The notes below the pieces were generated by a model that saw only the letters and a program-made list of their open reading frames with translations, ran no database searches and was not told the origin of the DNA. Made by a program: the position numbers and the translations under genes. A stretch of 64,000 nt of DNA from Cryobacterium sp. M96 (GTDB lineage: Bacteria; Actinomycetota; Actinomycetes; Actinomycetales; Microbacteriaceae), in NCBI RefSeq assembly GCF_002929845.1, contig NZ_PJJS01000053.1:157587-221586 (forward strand). The letters are read 5' to 3'. Of this stretch, positions 45,900 to 53,961 are shown in pieces; position 1 is the stretch's first letter; every line of letters begins with the position of its first letter.

Positions 45900-47120
45900 A
45901 TGAGCGAGCTCGCCCACGGAATGCTCGCCGGACTCGCCGAGATCGCCGACACCGGGCGGGACTCCCGCCGCGGCGGCTACTCCCGGCACCTCTGGCAGGG
46001 TGCCGACCTCGAGCTGCGGACCTGGTTCGCCCTGCGCGCCGAGCGCCTCGGGCTCAGCGTCGAGACCGACCGTAACGGCAACCTCTGGGCCTGGTGGGGA
46101 GAGCCGGGGCCGGATGCCGTGGTCACGGGCAGCCACCTGGATTCCGTTCCCGGCGGCGGCGCCTATGACGGCCCCCTCGGCGTGGTCAGTGCGCTCGAGG
46201 CCGTGGCGCGGCTGCGGGCATCCGGGTTCACGCCGTCCCGCCCCTGCGCTGTGCTCGTCTGCGCCGAGGAGGAGGGCTCCCGATTCGGGATCGCCTGCCT
46301 GGGCTCCCGGCTGCTGACCGGCGGCATCGACGCCGACCGGGCCCGCGCACTCATCGACGCCGACGGGATCACCCTGGCCCAGGCTGCCCGCCGCGCCGGG
46401 CTCGACCCTGCGCACCTCGGCGCCGACCGGGACGCCCTGGCCCGAATCGGCCTCTTCATCGAGCTGCACGTGGAGCAGGGCCGCGGCCTGGTCGACCTCG
46501 GCCGGCCCGTGGCGGTGGCGTCGTCGATCCTCGCGCACGGGCGCTGGCGCCTCACCGTGACCGGCCAGGGCAACCACGCCGGCGCCACCCCGATGGAAGA
46601 CCGCCGCGACCCGCTCGTGGCCGCTGCCCGCGCGATCGTCGCCGTGCAGGATGCCGCCGGGTTCCACCCCGGCGCGCGCGCCACGGTCGGCCGTTTGGAG
46701 GTGGTGCCGGGCGGGACCAACGTGATCGCGTCATCCGTGCACGCCTGGCTCGACGCCCGCGCGCCCACCGACGCCGAGACCCGCGACCTGGTCGCCGCAA
46801 TCGAGGCGGCCGTCGGCGAGGCCGCCCTGATGAACGGATGCTCCGTGGCCGTCACCGAGGAGTCCTGGACCGGAACGGTGACGTTCGACCCCGAGCTCGT
46901 GGGACGATTCCGGTCGGTGCTCGGCGGTGACGCCCTTGTTCCGGCCCTGCCGACGGGCGCCGGGCACGATGCAGGCGTGCTCGCAGCGAGCGTGCCGAGC
47001 GCCATGCTCTTCGTGCGAAATCCCACCGGCGTCTCGCACTCCCCCGAGGAATTCGCCGAGGTGGGCGACTGCGTCGCCGGGATCGACGCCCTGGAGACCC
47101 TGCTGCGGAGCCTGCTGTGA
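45900..47120 (+). CDS. M20-family amidohydrolase, probable N-formylglutamate hydrolase
   Basis: 406-residue zinc hydrolase of the allantoate amidohydrolase/N-carbamoylase group: GSHLDSVPGGGAYDGPLGVV (metal ligands His and Asp), CAEEEGSRF, ELHVEQGRGL, GNHAGATPM and TGAGHDAGVLA. It sits between hutU and hutF. Histidine degradation through HutF yields N-formylglutamate, which needs a deformylase (HutG in Pseudomonas), and no HutG gene is in the block. This gene is the best candidate to do that step. Reaction inferred from context; the annotation as allantoate hydrolase may mislead. Confidence 0.85.
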   Translation: MSELAHGMLAGLAEIADTGRDSRRGGYSRHLWQGADLELRTWFALRAERLGLSVETDRNGNLWAWWGEPGPDAVVTGSHLDSVPGGGAYDGPLGVVSALEAVARLRASGFTPSRPCAVLVCAEEEGSRFGIACLGSRLLTGGIDADRARALIDADGITLAQAARRAGLDPAHLGADRDALARIGLFIELHVEQGRGLVDLGRPVAVASSILAHGRWRLTVTGQGNHAGATPMEDRRDPLVAAARAIVAVQDAAGFHPGARATVGRLEVVPGGTNVIASSVHAWLDARAPTDAETRDLVAAIEAAVGEAALMNGCSVAVTEESWTGTVTFDPELVGRFRSVLGGDALVPALPTGAGHDAGVLAASVPSAMLFVRNPTGVSHSPEEFAEVGDCVAGIDALETLLRSLL

Positions 47121-48640
47121 GCGCGCGCGGGGTCGAGGCTGGGGCTGGACAGTCGGGGACACCGGTGGCCACCTACTGGTGCGAGCTGGCGCTGGTCGAC
47201 GGGGCTGCCCTGCCCGGCGTGCGGCTGGAGGTGGGCACGGACGGGCGCCTTCAGGCTGTCACACCGCGCTCCGAGCCGCGGCCCGGTGACGTGCGGCTCG
47301 GCACCGTGCTGCCGGGGCTGGCCAACGCGCACTCGCACGCCTTCCACCGGGCATTGCGGGGCCGCACCCACGACGCCGGCGGCGACTTCTGGCAGTGGCG
47401 GGAGGCCATGTACCAGGTGGCCGCCGGCCTCGACCCGAAGCGGTACTTCCTGCTGGCACGGGCGGTGTTCGCCGAGATGCTGGCCTCCGGTTTCACGGCA
47501 GTCGGCGAGTTCCACTATCTGCATCACCGGCCGGGCGGCTCCCGATACCCCGCCGAACACGCCATGGAACTGGCGTTGGCGGCCGCGGCACGGGAGGTGG
47601 GCATCCGTCTGGTGCTGCTCGACACGCTCTACCTCGACGGCGGGATCGGGATGCCCCTCACCCCCGCGCAGCGCGCCTTCGGCGACGGATCGGCGGCCGC
47701 CTGGCTGGCCCGGTGGCACTCGCTGCGCGCGGCGCTCGGCCGTGCTGCCACGGCCGATGACGGCGACGGCTCCCCTGCTGACAGCCAGGCCGACATCCAG
47801 GCCGGCACGGATGCCCGCGTCACCCTGGGCGCCGCGATCCATTCGGTGCGGGCGGTGTCCCCGACCGCGATCCGGGAGGCGCTCGCCGGGCTGCCCGATG
47901 CCGTTCCACTGCACATCCACCTGTCGGAGCAGCCTCAGGAGAACGCGGACTGCCGGGCCGCCTACGGCCGGACCCCAACCGAGGTGCTGGCCTGGATCGG
48001 GGCGCTCGCTCCGCGGCTGAGCGTCGTGCACGCCACGCACCTCACCGACGAGGATTTGGCGCTGATCGGGACATCCGGGGCCTCGGTTGTGATCTGCCCG
48101 ACCACGGAAGCCGACCTCGGCGACGGGATCGGGCCGGCCCTGGCGTTGCAGCGGGCCGGCGCGCGGATAGCCCTCGGCTCGGACCAGAACGCCGTCATCG
48201 ACCCGCTGCTCGAGATGCGCGGCCTGGAGGCCGGCGAGCGCCTGGCATCGGGCCGGCGCGGCCGGTTCACGCCCGCCGAACTGCTCGTGGCCGCTTCGGA
48301 CCACGGCTATGCCGCGCTCGGACTCGGCCGGCAGCGCCTCATCCCCGGTGACCTGTGCGACCTCGTGGAGGTGGCGAGCGACAGCATCCGCACAGCCGGA
48401 TCGTTGCCGGAGCAGCTGCCGCTGACCGCGACGGCCGCCGACGTGCGCCGGGTGATCGTGGGCGGACGCGTCGTCGCCGACTCCGGGGTGCTGGTGGGTG
48501 GCGCGGGCGGGCCTGGCGGGCGCCCGTCGAGCACGTTGCAACCCGAGCTGCGACCCGAGCTGCGACCCGAGATCCTGCTGCGCGACGCCCTCGCCGCGCT
48601 CGACGGCACCGCCGCGCTCGCGTCAGGAGAACGACCATGA
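47117..48640 (+). CDS. hutF: Formimidoylglutamate deiminase HutF
   Basis: Converts N-formimino-L-glutamate to N-formyl-L-glutamate plus ammonia. 507 residues, amidohydrolase superfamily: metal motif [47 protein letters not shown] and [11 protein letters not shown]. Length is above the usual ~450, the extra being a polar insertion around residue 220 and a C-terminal tail with a repeated ELRPE. GTG start overlaps the TGA of the preceding gene; ends in ATGA overlap with hutI. Confidence 0.94.
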   Translation: MSARGVEAGAGQSGTPVATYWCELALVDGAALPGVRLEVGTDGRLQAVTPRSEPRPGDVRLGTVLPGLANAHSHAFHRALRGRTHDAGGDFWQWREAMYQVAAGLDPKRYFLLARAVFAEMLASGFTAVGEFHYLHHRPGGSRYPAEHAMELALAAAAREVGIRLVLLDTLYLDGGIGMPLTPAQRAFGDGSAAAWLARWHSLRAALGRAATADDGDGSPADSQADIQAGTDARVTLGAAIHSVRAVSPTAIREALAGLPDAVPLHIHLSEQPQENADCRAAYGRTPTEVLAWIGALAPRLSVVHATHLTDEDLALIGTSGASVVICPTTEADLGDGIGPALALQRAGARIALGSDQNAVIDPLLEMRGLEAGERLASGRRGRFTPAELLVAASDHGYAALGLGRQRLIPGDLCDLVEVASDSIRTAGSLPEQLPLTATAADVRRVIVGGRVVADSGVLVGGAGGPGGRPSSTLQPELRPELRPEILLRDALAALDGTAALASGERP

Positions 48641-49833
48641 CCCCCAAACCGACCGAGCTGATCACCGGTATCCGGGAACTGACCACGCAGGCGGACGGCG
48701 CCCCGCGCCTCGCCGACGCCGCCCTCGTGATCGAGGGCGGCCGCATCGCGTGGATCGGACCGGCGTCCGCGGCACCGGCGGCCGATGTCCGCACGGATGC
48801 CGGCGGCCGGGCCGCTCTGCCCGGCTGGGTCGACAGCCACACCCACCTGGTGTTCGCGGGCGACCGGGCCGCGGAATTCGAGGCCCGGATGGGCGGGCAG
48901 CCCTACGCGGCGGGGGGAATCCTGACCACCGTGGCTGCCACTCGCGCCGCAACCGAGGCGCAGCTCACGGCCACGGCGGCCCGGCTGCGGCGAGAGGCGG
49001 AGGCGCAGGGCACCACGTTCCTCGAGAGCAAGACCGGCTACGGCCTCGACCTGGCGAGCGAGGCGCGGTCGGCTCGGGTGGCGGCATCCGTCGCCGATGT
49101 CGTCACATTCCTCGGCGCGCATATCGTGCCGCCGGGCATCGACCGGCGCGACTACCTGGACCTGGTCACCGGGCCGATGCTCGCCCTGGTGGCTCCGCAC
49201 GCACAGTTCGTCGACGTGTTCTGCGAGGTCGGGGCGTTCGATGTGGCGGAGAGCCGGGAGGTGCTGCTGGCCGGCCGCGCCGCCGGCCTCGGCCTGCGCC
49301 TGCACGGCAACCAGCTGGGATTCAGCGGCGGGGTGCGCCTCGCGGTGGAGCTCGGCGCGGCGAGCGTCGACCACTGCAACCACCTCGAGCCGGCGGACCT
49401 CGACGCCCTCGCCGCCTCAGCCACCGTGGCCACCCTCCTGCCCGCCTGCGACCTCTCCACGCGGCAGCCGTTCCCGCCGGCCCGGCGGCTGCTCGACGCC
49501 GGCGCGAGCATCGCCCTGGCCACCAACTGCAATCCGGGCAGCTCCTACACGACGTCGATGGCGTTCTGCGTGGCCACCGCGGTGCTGCAAATGGGTCTGA
49601 CGATCGAGGAGGCGGTGTGGGCGGCGACCCGCGGCGGAGCCCGGGCTCTCGGCCGCGACACGGGAACGGACGCGGTCGGAGCCCTGCGCGTGGGCGGGCG
49701 GGCCGACCTGCAGGTGCTTGACGCGCCATCCGTCGCTCATCTCGCCTACCGCCCAGGCGTGCCGCTGACCTGGGCGGTCTGGCGGCAGGGTGTGCGGGCC
49801 GGCCGCCGCGGCCCATCACCGCTCCCGGCCTGA
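48637..49833 (+). CDS. hutI: Imidazolonepropionase HutI
   Basis: Hydrolyses imidazolone propionate to N-formimino-L-glutamate. 398 residues. Metal ligands in [15 protein letters not shown], then the specific [45 protein letters not shown] and [19 protein letters not shown] lies seven bases before the ATG, which overlaps the end of hutF. Last gene of the hut block. Confidence 0.96.
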   Translation: MTPKPTELITGIRELTTQADGAPRLADAALVIEGGRIAWIGPASAAPAADVRTDAGGRAALPGWVDSHTHLVFAGDRAAEFEARMGGQPYAAGGILTTVAATRAATEAQLTATAARLRREAEAQGTTFLESKTGYGLDLASEARSARVAASVADVVTFLGAHIVPPGIDRRDYLDLVTGPMLALVAPHAQFVDVFCEVGAFDVAESREVLLAGRAAGLGLRLHGNQLGFSGGVRLAVELGAASVDHCNHLEPADLDALAASATVATLLPACDLSTRQPFPPARRLLDAGASIALATNCNPGSSYTTSMAFCVATAVLQMGLTIEEAVWAATRGGARALGRDTGTDAVGALRVGGRADLQVLDAPSVAHLAYRPGVPLTWAVWRQGVRAGRRGPSPLPA

Positions 49834-49902
49834 CCGAGGGATTCCCGCCTCGCGCCCTCACTGTCCCCTCTCCCTCGCCGTCATCCTCCAACCCACCCCG
49901 TC

Positions 49903-50002
49903 GCGCATGACTCCTGCACATTGCTCAATCACTCATCGGGTACCCCCGGAATTCCAAGGATGTCCGGCGCCGGTCCCGAGAAATCGCAGGAGTTATGCAC
50001 GC
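49903..50002. repeat. Second inverted-repeat element beside the first
   Basis: GCGCATGACTCCTGC (49903-49917) and GCAGGAGTTATGCACGC (49986-50002) are near-complementary. About 70 bases lie between. It lies about 100 bases upstream of the 50105 element and is built the same way from a different end sequence; a CGTGCATAAC fragment near 53872 may be another end. Confidence 0.6.
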
Positions 50003-50104
50003 GAGGCATCGAAGACCACCTCCCGGGCCAGGACACTCCGTCGCCGGACAGCCAGCCAGCCGACGTCCAGGCACCTCGCCGGCCGGCCAGGAGCCCACCC
50101 GCCC

Positions 50105-50210
50105 GTGGCCAACTCAGGAGAATGGCTGGCTTCGTCACCACGCCCCCTGCAATTCCGCGGCACCGCCACGCGATCAGCAGCCGACTCGCCGGATCTCCTG
50201 AGTTAGCCAC
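50105..50210. repeat. Intergenic inverted-repeat element, copy 1
   Basis: Ends GTGGCCAACTCAGGAG and CTCCTGAGTTAGCCAC pair at 15 of 16 positions, 106 bp overall. The same ends recur at 53767-53863 and 63626-63731 with different interiors. It lies in the 444-base gap after hutI, which holds no gene. Confidence 0.9.
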
Positions 50211-50277
50211 ACGCAGGAGGAGCCGACGCAGCGGCGCGGCCCGGGTGGAGTCCTCGAACGGCTTTAGAATGACCGGC

Positions 50278-51558
50278 ATGGACGTTTATACCTGGCTCAA
50301 CCTGGCGCTCGTGCTGCTGTTCGTGCTCATAGGCGGCGTGTTCGCAGCGACCGAGTTGGCGTTGGTGTCCCTGCGCGAGAGCCAGCTGCGCGCGCTGGAA
50401 CGCGAAAGCACCCGTGGCAAAACGGTCGCCCACCTGGCCCGGGACCCGAACCGGTTTCTGGCGGCCGTGCAGATCGGCGTCACCGTCGCCGGGTTCCTGT
50501 CCGCCGCCTACGGTGCCTCCACGCTGGCGCCCGACCTCGCCCCACTGCTGGTGGTACTCGGGCTGTCGAAAGGCGCCGCGGACACGCTTGCCCTGGTCGG
50601 TCTGACGCTCCTCGTCGCCTACCTCTCCCTGGTGTTGGGGGAACTCGTGCCGAAGCGATTCGCGCTGCAGAAGGCCAGCAGCTTCGCGCTCGCGCTCGCG
50701 CCACCGCTCCAGGTCTTCGCGACCCTGATGCGCCCCGTGATCTGGCTGCTGTCCGTCTCGACGAACGCCGTTGTGCGGCTCCTGGGCGGAGACCCGCACG
50801 CCCGGAGCGAGCTCGTGTCTGATGAGGAGTTGCGCGACCTCGTCGACGCACACGAGGGCCTCGAGGTCGAGGAACGGCACATCCTGAGTGAAGTGCTCGA
50901 CGCCACCAACCGGCTGGTCAAGGAGGTGATGCGCCATCGCGGAGACGTCGACTTCCTGGTCGGCACGCAGACGATTCCCGCCGCCCTGGAGGAGATCCGG
51001 TCGCTGCCGCACTCGCGCTACCCGGTGATCGGCCGCTCAATCGACGAGGTGCTGGGCTTCGTACACGTGCGCGATCTCCTGGACCCCGACGCCCACCCCG
51101 GCGCGACGACCGTAGCCGAGGTGGTGCGGGCCATCGTCTTCCTTCCCGGCACCAATCGCATCCTGCCGGCCATGACCCAGCTGCGCCGTGCCGGCGTGCA
51201 CATCGCGATCGTCGTCGACGAATACGGCGGCACCGACGGTATCGTGACTCTCGAGGATCTCGTTGAGGAGCTCGTGGGTGAGATCCACGACGAATACGAC
51301 CTGCCTGTGCCCGAGGGACACTCCGACGAGAACGGCCAGGCCCGGCTGGCGGATGGCGGCCTGAATATCGAAGACTTCACGGATGCCACAGGAGTCGAAC
51401 TCGAGGACGGCCCCTATGAGACCGCGGCCGGCTTCGTGACCTACCGGCTCGGACGCATGCCCCAGGTGGGCGACACCGTCTCGGCCGGGGACTACCAGTT
51501 GCGGGTCGCCGCTCTCGACGGGCTGCGCGTCAGCGTCATCGAGGTCGGTGCCGGCTGA
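50278..51558 (+). CDS. CNNM/CorC-type hemolysin-family membrane protein
   Basis: 426 residues: DUF21/CNNM membrane domain with about four helices (VLLFVLIGGVFAATELALVS first), paired CBS domains (VMRHRGDVDFLVGTQ … HSRYPVIG … IVVDEYGGTDGIVTLEDLVE), and a C-terminal CorC/HlyC domain (LADGGLNIEDF … GRMPQVGD). Family members are linked to magnesium or cobalt efflux and adenine-nucleotide sensing. The -10-like TAGAAT at 50265 puts the start site at or next to the ATG at 50278, so the mRNA may be leaderless. Confidence 0.9.
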   Translation: MDVYTWLNLALVLLFVLIGGVFAATELALVSLRESQLRALERESTRGKTVAHLARDPNRFLAAVQIGVTVAGFLSAAYGASTLAPDLAPLLVVLGLSKGAADTLALVGLTLLVAYLSLVLGELVPKRFALQKASSFALALAPPLQVFATLMRPVIWLLSVSTNAVVRLLGGDPHARSELVSDEELRDLVDAHEGLEVEERHILSEVLDATNRLVKEVMRHRGDVDFLVGTQTIPAALEEIRSLPHSRYPVIGRSIDEVLGFVHVRDLLDPDAHPGATTVAEVVRAIVFLPGTNRILPAMTQLRRAGVHIAIVVDEYGGTDGIVTLEDLVEELVGEIHDEYDLPVPEGHSDENGQARLADGGLNIEDFTDATGVELEDGPYETAAGFVTYRLGRMPQVGDTVSAGDYQLRVAALDGLRVSVIEVGAG

Positions 51559-51623
51559 GCGAGGACTCCGCGTGACCACTGCGCCTGGCCACACCGCCTG
51601 ACCGCTCATGGGGCCGCTTTCCT

Positions 51624-52985
51624 TCAGGAAAGAGCGGCGCGCCGGCTTTCCAGCCGCAGTTCGAGTTCGCTCATCACCAGAGCGGCAAGGTCGGTGAGGG
51701 TGCGGAGCTCGGGCGCGGTGATGGCGCGCGGTCGGAAGTCGATAACGCACAGGGTGCCGAGGTTGTAACCGTTCCGGGTCGTCAGGGGTACTCCGGCATA
51801 AAACTGCAGGCCGAATTCCTCGGCCACGAGTGGGTTTGCGAGCGCGCGCGGGTCGGTGCGGGCATCCTCTACCACCCAGGGTCCCTCGGACATGATGGCC
51901 GAGGCACAGAGGCCCGGATCGCGGGGGATCTCCTCGAGGTCGAGGCCGTGATGCGATTTGAACCAGATACGGTCGGTGTCGACGATACTGACGATCGCGA
52001 TCGGCACATCGCACAACCGGGCGGCGAGCGCGGCAATCCGGTCGAAGGCGCCGTCGGCGGGAGTGTCGAGAATGTCGAGGCGCGCGACCTCGTGCAGCCG
52101 TGCGGGTTCGTCGCTGACGAGGTGATCCACGGCACTACGATGGCGGCCGGTTTCCGCGATAACAGCCTGGTGCAGAGCGAGCACCACCTCCGCGGTCGGC
52201 GGGCGCTGCTCCGGCTTGCGGGCCAGCATGGTCGACAGAAGGTGCCGCCACTCCGGGGCGAGTTCCTGCGGGATGGCAGGGTCGCGCTGGAGTCTGGCCA
52301 GGGCCGACGGGATCGGCTCCCCGGGGAACGCCGTCTCACCGGTGAAGCATTCCAGGAGCACGAGCCCCAACGCATAGATGTCGCTCGCCGGGCCGAGGTT
52401 CTCTCCCCGGGCCTGCTCCGGACTGAGATAGGCGGCCGTGCCCGTCGTCATCCCCTGGGTGGTCACCCGCGCGCTGTCCGGGAACAGGGCGATGCCGAAA
52501 TCGGTCAGCCGCGCGCGCGCTCGGGAATCCGAGCTGTATTCCGCGAGGAGGATGTTCGCCGGTTTGATATCACGGTGGATGACGCCGCGCCCGTGGATGT
52601 AGTCGAGCCCCTCCGCCAGGTCGTAACCGATCTGGGCGATGTGCCGCGTCGACATCGGATCCCGGTCGAGTCGCTGACGCAGGTTGACGCCGTCCACGAG
52701 CTCCATCACAAGGAAGATCTGCGGGTGGTCCGCCTCGGTCCGGTCCACACCGACGTCGAACAGGGTGACAATGCTGTGGTGGTTCAGGCTTGCCAGCACG
52801 TTGATCTCGGCTTGCTGGCGCTGAATATTGGGCACGTCGGTGGCGCGAAGTTCGAAGATCTTGATCGCCACGTCCCGACCCAGACGCTCGTCGGTGGCCC
52901 GGTAGACCGAGGCCATTCCGCCGCGGCCGATCAGGTCCTTAACCCGGTAGCGTGCCTCCAGGAACTTCGGAAATTGCGTGGTCAT
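51624..52985 (-). CDS. Serine/threonine protein kinase with C-terminal GAF domain
   Basis: 453 residues, no membrane segment, so cytoplasmic. Kinase domain (about residues 8-265): IGRGGMASVYRAT, VAIKIF, HRDIKPANILL (catalytic Asp139), DFGIAL and GTAAYLSPEQARG. The rest is a GAF domain (LARLDILDTPADGAFDRIAA … VPIAIVSIVDTDRIWFKS … FYAGVPLTT). Kinases of this kind usually carry PASTA or membrane sensors; a soluble kinase fused to GAF suggests a small-molecule or redox signal. AAGGGGGG before the ATG. Substrates unknown. Confidence 0.93.
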   Translation of the reverse strand: MTTQFPKFLEARYRVKDLIGRGGMASVYRATDERLGRDVAIKIFELRATDVPNIQRQQAEINVLASLNHHSIVTLFDVGVDRTEADHPQIFLVMELVDGVNLRQRLDRDPMSTRHIAQIGYDLAEGLDYIHGRGVIHRDIKPANILLAEYSSDSRARARLTDFGIALFPDSARVTTQGMTTGTAAYLSPEQARGENLGPASDIYALGLVLLECFTGETAFPGEPIPSALARLQRDPAIPQELAPEWRHLLSTMLARKPEQRPPTAEVVLALHQAVIAETGRHRSAVDHLVSDEPARLHEVARLDILDTPADGAFDRIAALAARLCDVPIAIVSIVDTDRIWFKSHHGLDLEEIPRDPGLCASAIMSEGPWVVEDARTDPRALANPLVAEEFGLQFYAGVPLTTRNGYNLGTLCVIDFRPRAITAPELRTLTDLAALVMSELELRLESRRAALS

Positions 52986-53097
52986 CAGACCCCCCTTTGG
53001 AAATGAGTCTAGGTCAGCTTCGCGGGGGATGTTACACATCTTTGGCCCGCGCCCGTGTCCCTGGGCGACAACGCCCAGGCAGTGTGAAACTGGGGCT

Positions 53098-53742
53098 ATG
53101 ACGGTGATGCGGGGTCGAGGGCGGTCAATGGCAGTCGGACTGGGGTGCGCGGCGGCGTTGGTGCTGGCCGGATGCGCGGGGCCGGGTTCACCCCCGACCG
53201 GCGATGTCTCGCCGCCCGGTTCGACCCCGACGGCAGCTTCGACCCCGACCTCCCCAGCCACGCAGTCCTCGACACCCGCTCCCGCCGATTCGGCCTCCGC
53301 CGGCACCTGCGGTCCGAACCAACTGGCGCTGTCGCTGCAGTCGAGGCCTCAGGACAGCGGCATGGGCAACTTCTACTGGGACCTGCGCCTCACGAACACC
53401 GGCCCGGCGGCGTGCACGGTCGAGGGCTACCCGGTGACGACTCTGGTCGGCGCGGCCCCGAATGTGCCGGTCGGGTCCGCTTCCGACACCGAGCCGGGAC
53501 GCTGGTACCCGGTGGCGGTCCTCGCGTTGGCGCCCGGGACATCCGCGTACAGCCTGCTGCACCTCGGCCAAGCCGGCGCGTACGGCTGTCCCCTCGTGCC
53601 GGTCGGCGCCCTCGACGTGACGCTGCCCGGCTGGGACACCGCGAGCCGGGTGGCCACGCCGAACCCGATCGAGGGCTGTGACGACGACAGCACCGTGCTC
53701 GTGCGCACCGGCCCGCTGGCCCCGGCCCCGGTCAGCTTCTAG
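53098..53742 (+). CDS. DUF4232-containing lipoprotein
   Basis: 214 residues. Signal peptide with lipobox LVLAGC, a Thr/Pro/Ser linker (about residues 30-65), then a DUF4232 domain (LSLQSRPQDSGMGNFYWDLR, LTNTGPAACTVEGYPVTTLV). Surface-anchored and of unknown function, common in actinobacteria. Divergent from the kinase gene with a 112-base gap. Its stop is 24 bases before the second inverted-repeat element. Confidence 0.88.
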   Translation: MTVMRGRGRSMAVGLGCAAALVLAGCAGPGSPPTGDVSPPGSTPTAASTPTSPATQSSTPAPADSASAGTCGPNQLALSLQSRPQDSGMGNFYWDLRLTNTGPAACTVEGYPVTTLVGAAPNVPVGSASDTEPGRWYPVAVLALAPGTSAYSLLHLGQAGAYGCPLVPVGALDVTLPGWDTASRVATPNPIEGCDDDSTVLVRTGPLAPAPVSF

Positions 53743-53766
53743 AGCCGGGCCGGCTTCGGCCGCACG

Positions 53767-53863
53767 GTGGCCAACTCAGGAGATCCGGGGCAGGCCGCGG
53801 CATCCGTTGCCTGATTCCGGGGGCAGGGGCTGCAGCCGACACAGGTTTTCCTGAGTTAGCCGC
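53767..53863. repeat. Intergenic inverted-repeat element, copy 2
   Basis: Left end GTGGCCAACTCAGGAG, right end TTCCTGAGTTAGCCGC; 97 bp. Lies between the lipoprotein and RND genes. Interior unlike the other copies, apart from a GCAGCCGAC shared with copy 1. Confidence 0.9.
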
Positions 53864-53961
53864 AGCGTTGCGTGCATAACCCCGGCGAATGCGCGCCGCT
53901 CGGCCCGGCGGATGCGCGGAAACATACGGCCGTTCGCCGCGCGGCTCACACTGTGCAGAAG

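Noticed and set aside
46163..48541. 792-codon open frame antisense to the M20 and hutF genes
   Set aside because: High-GC shadow frame; both sense genes have full family motifs and coupled starts.
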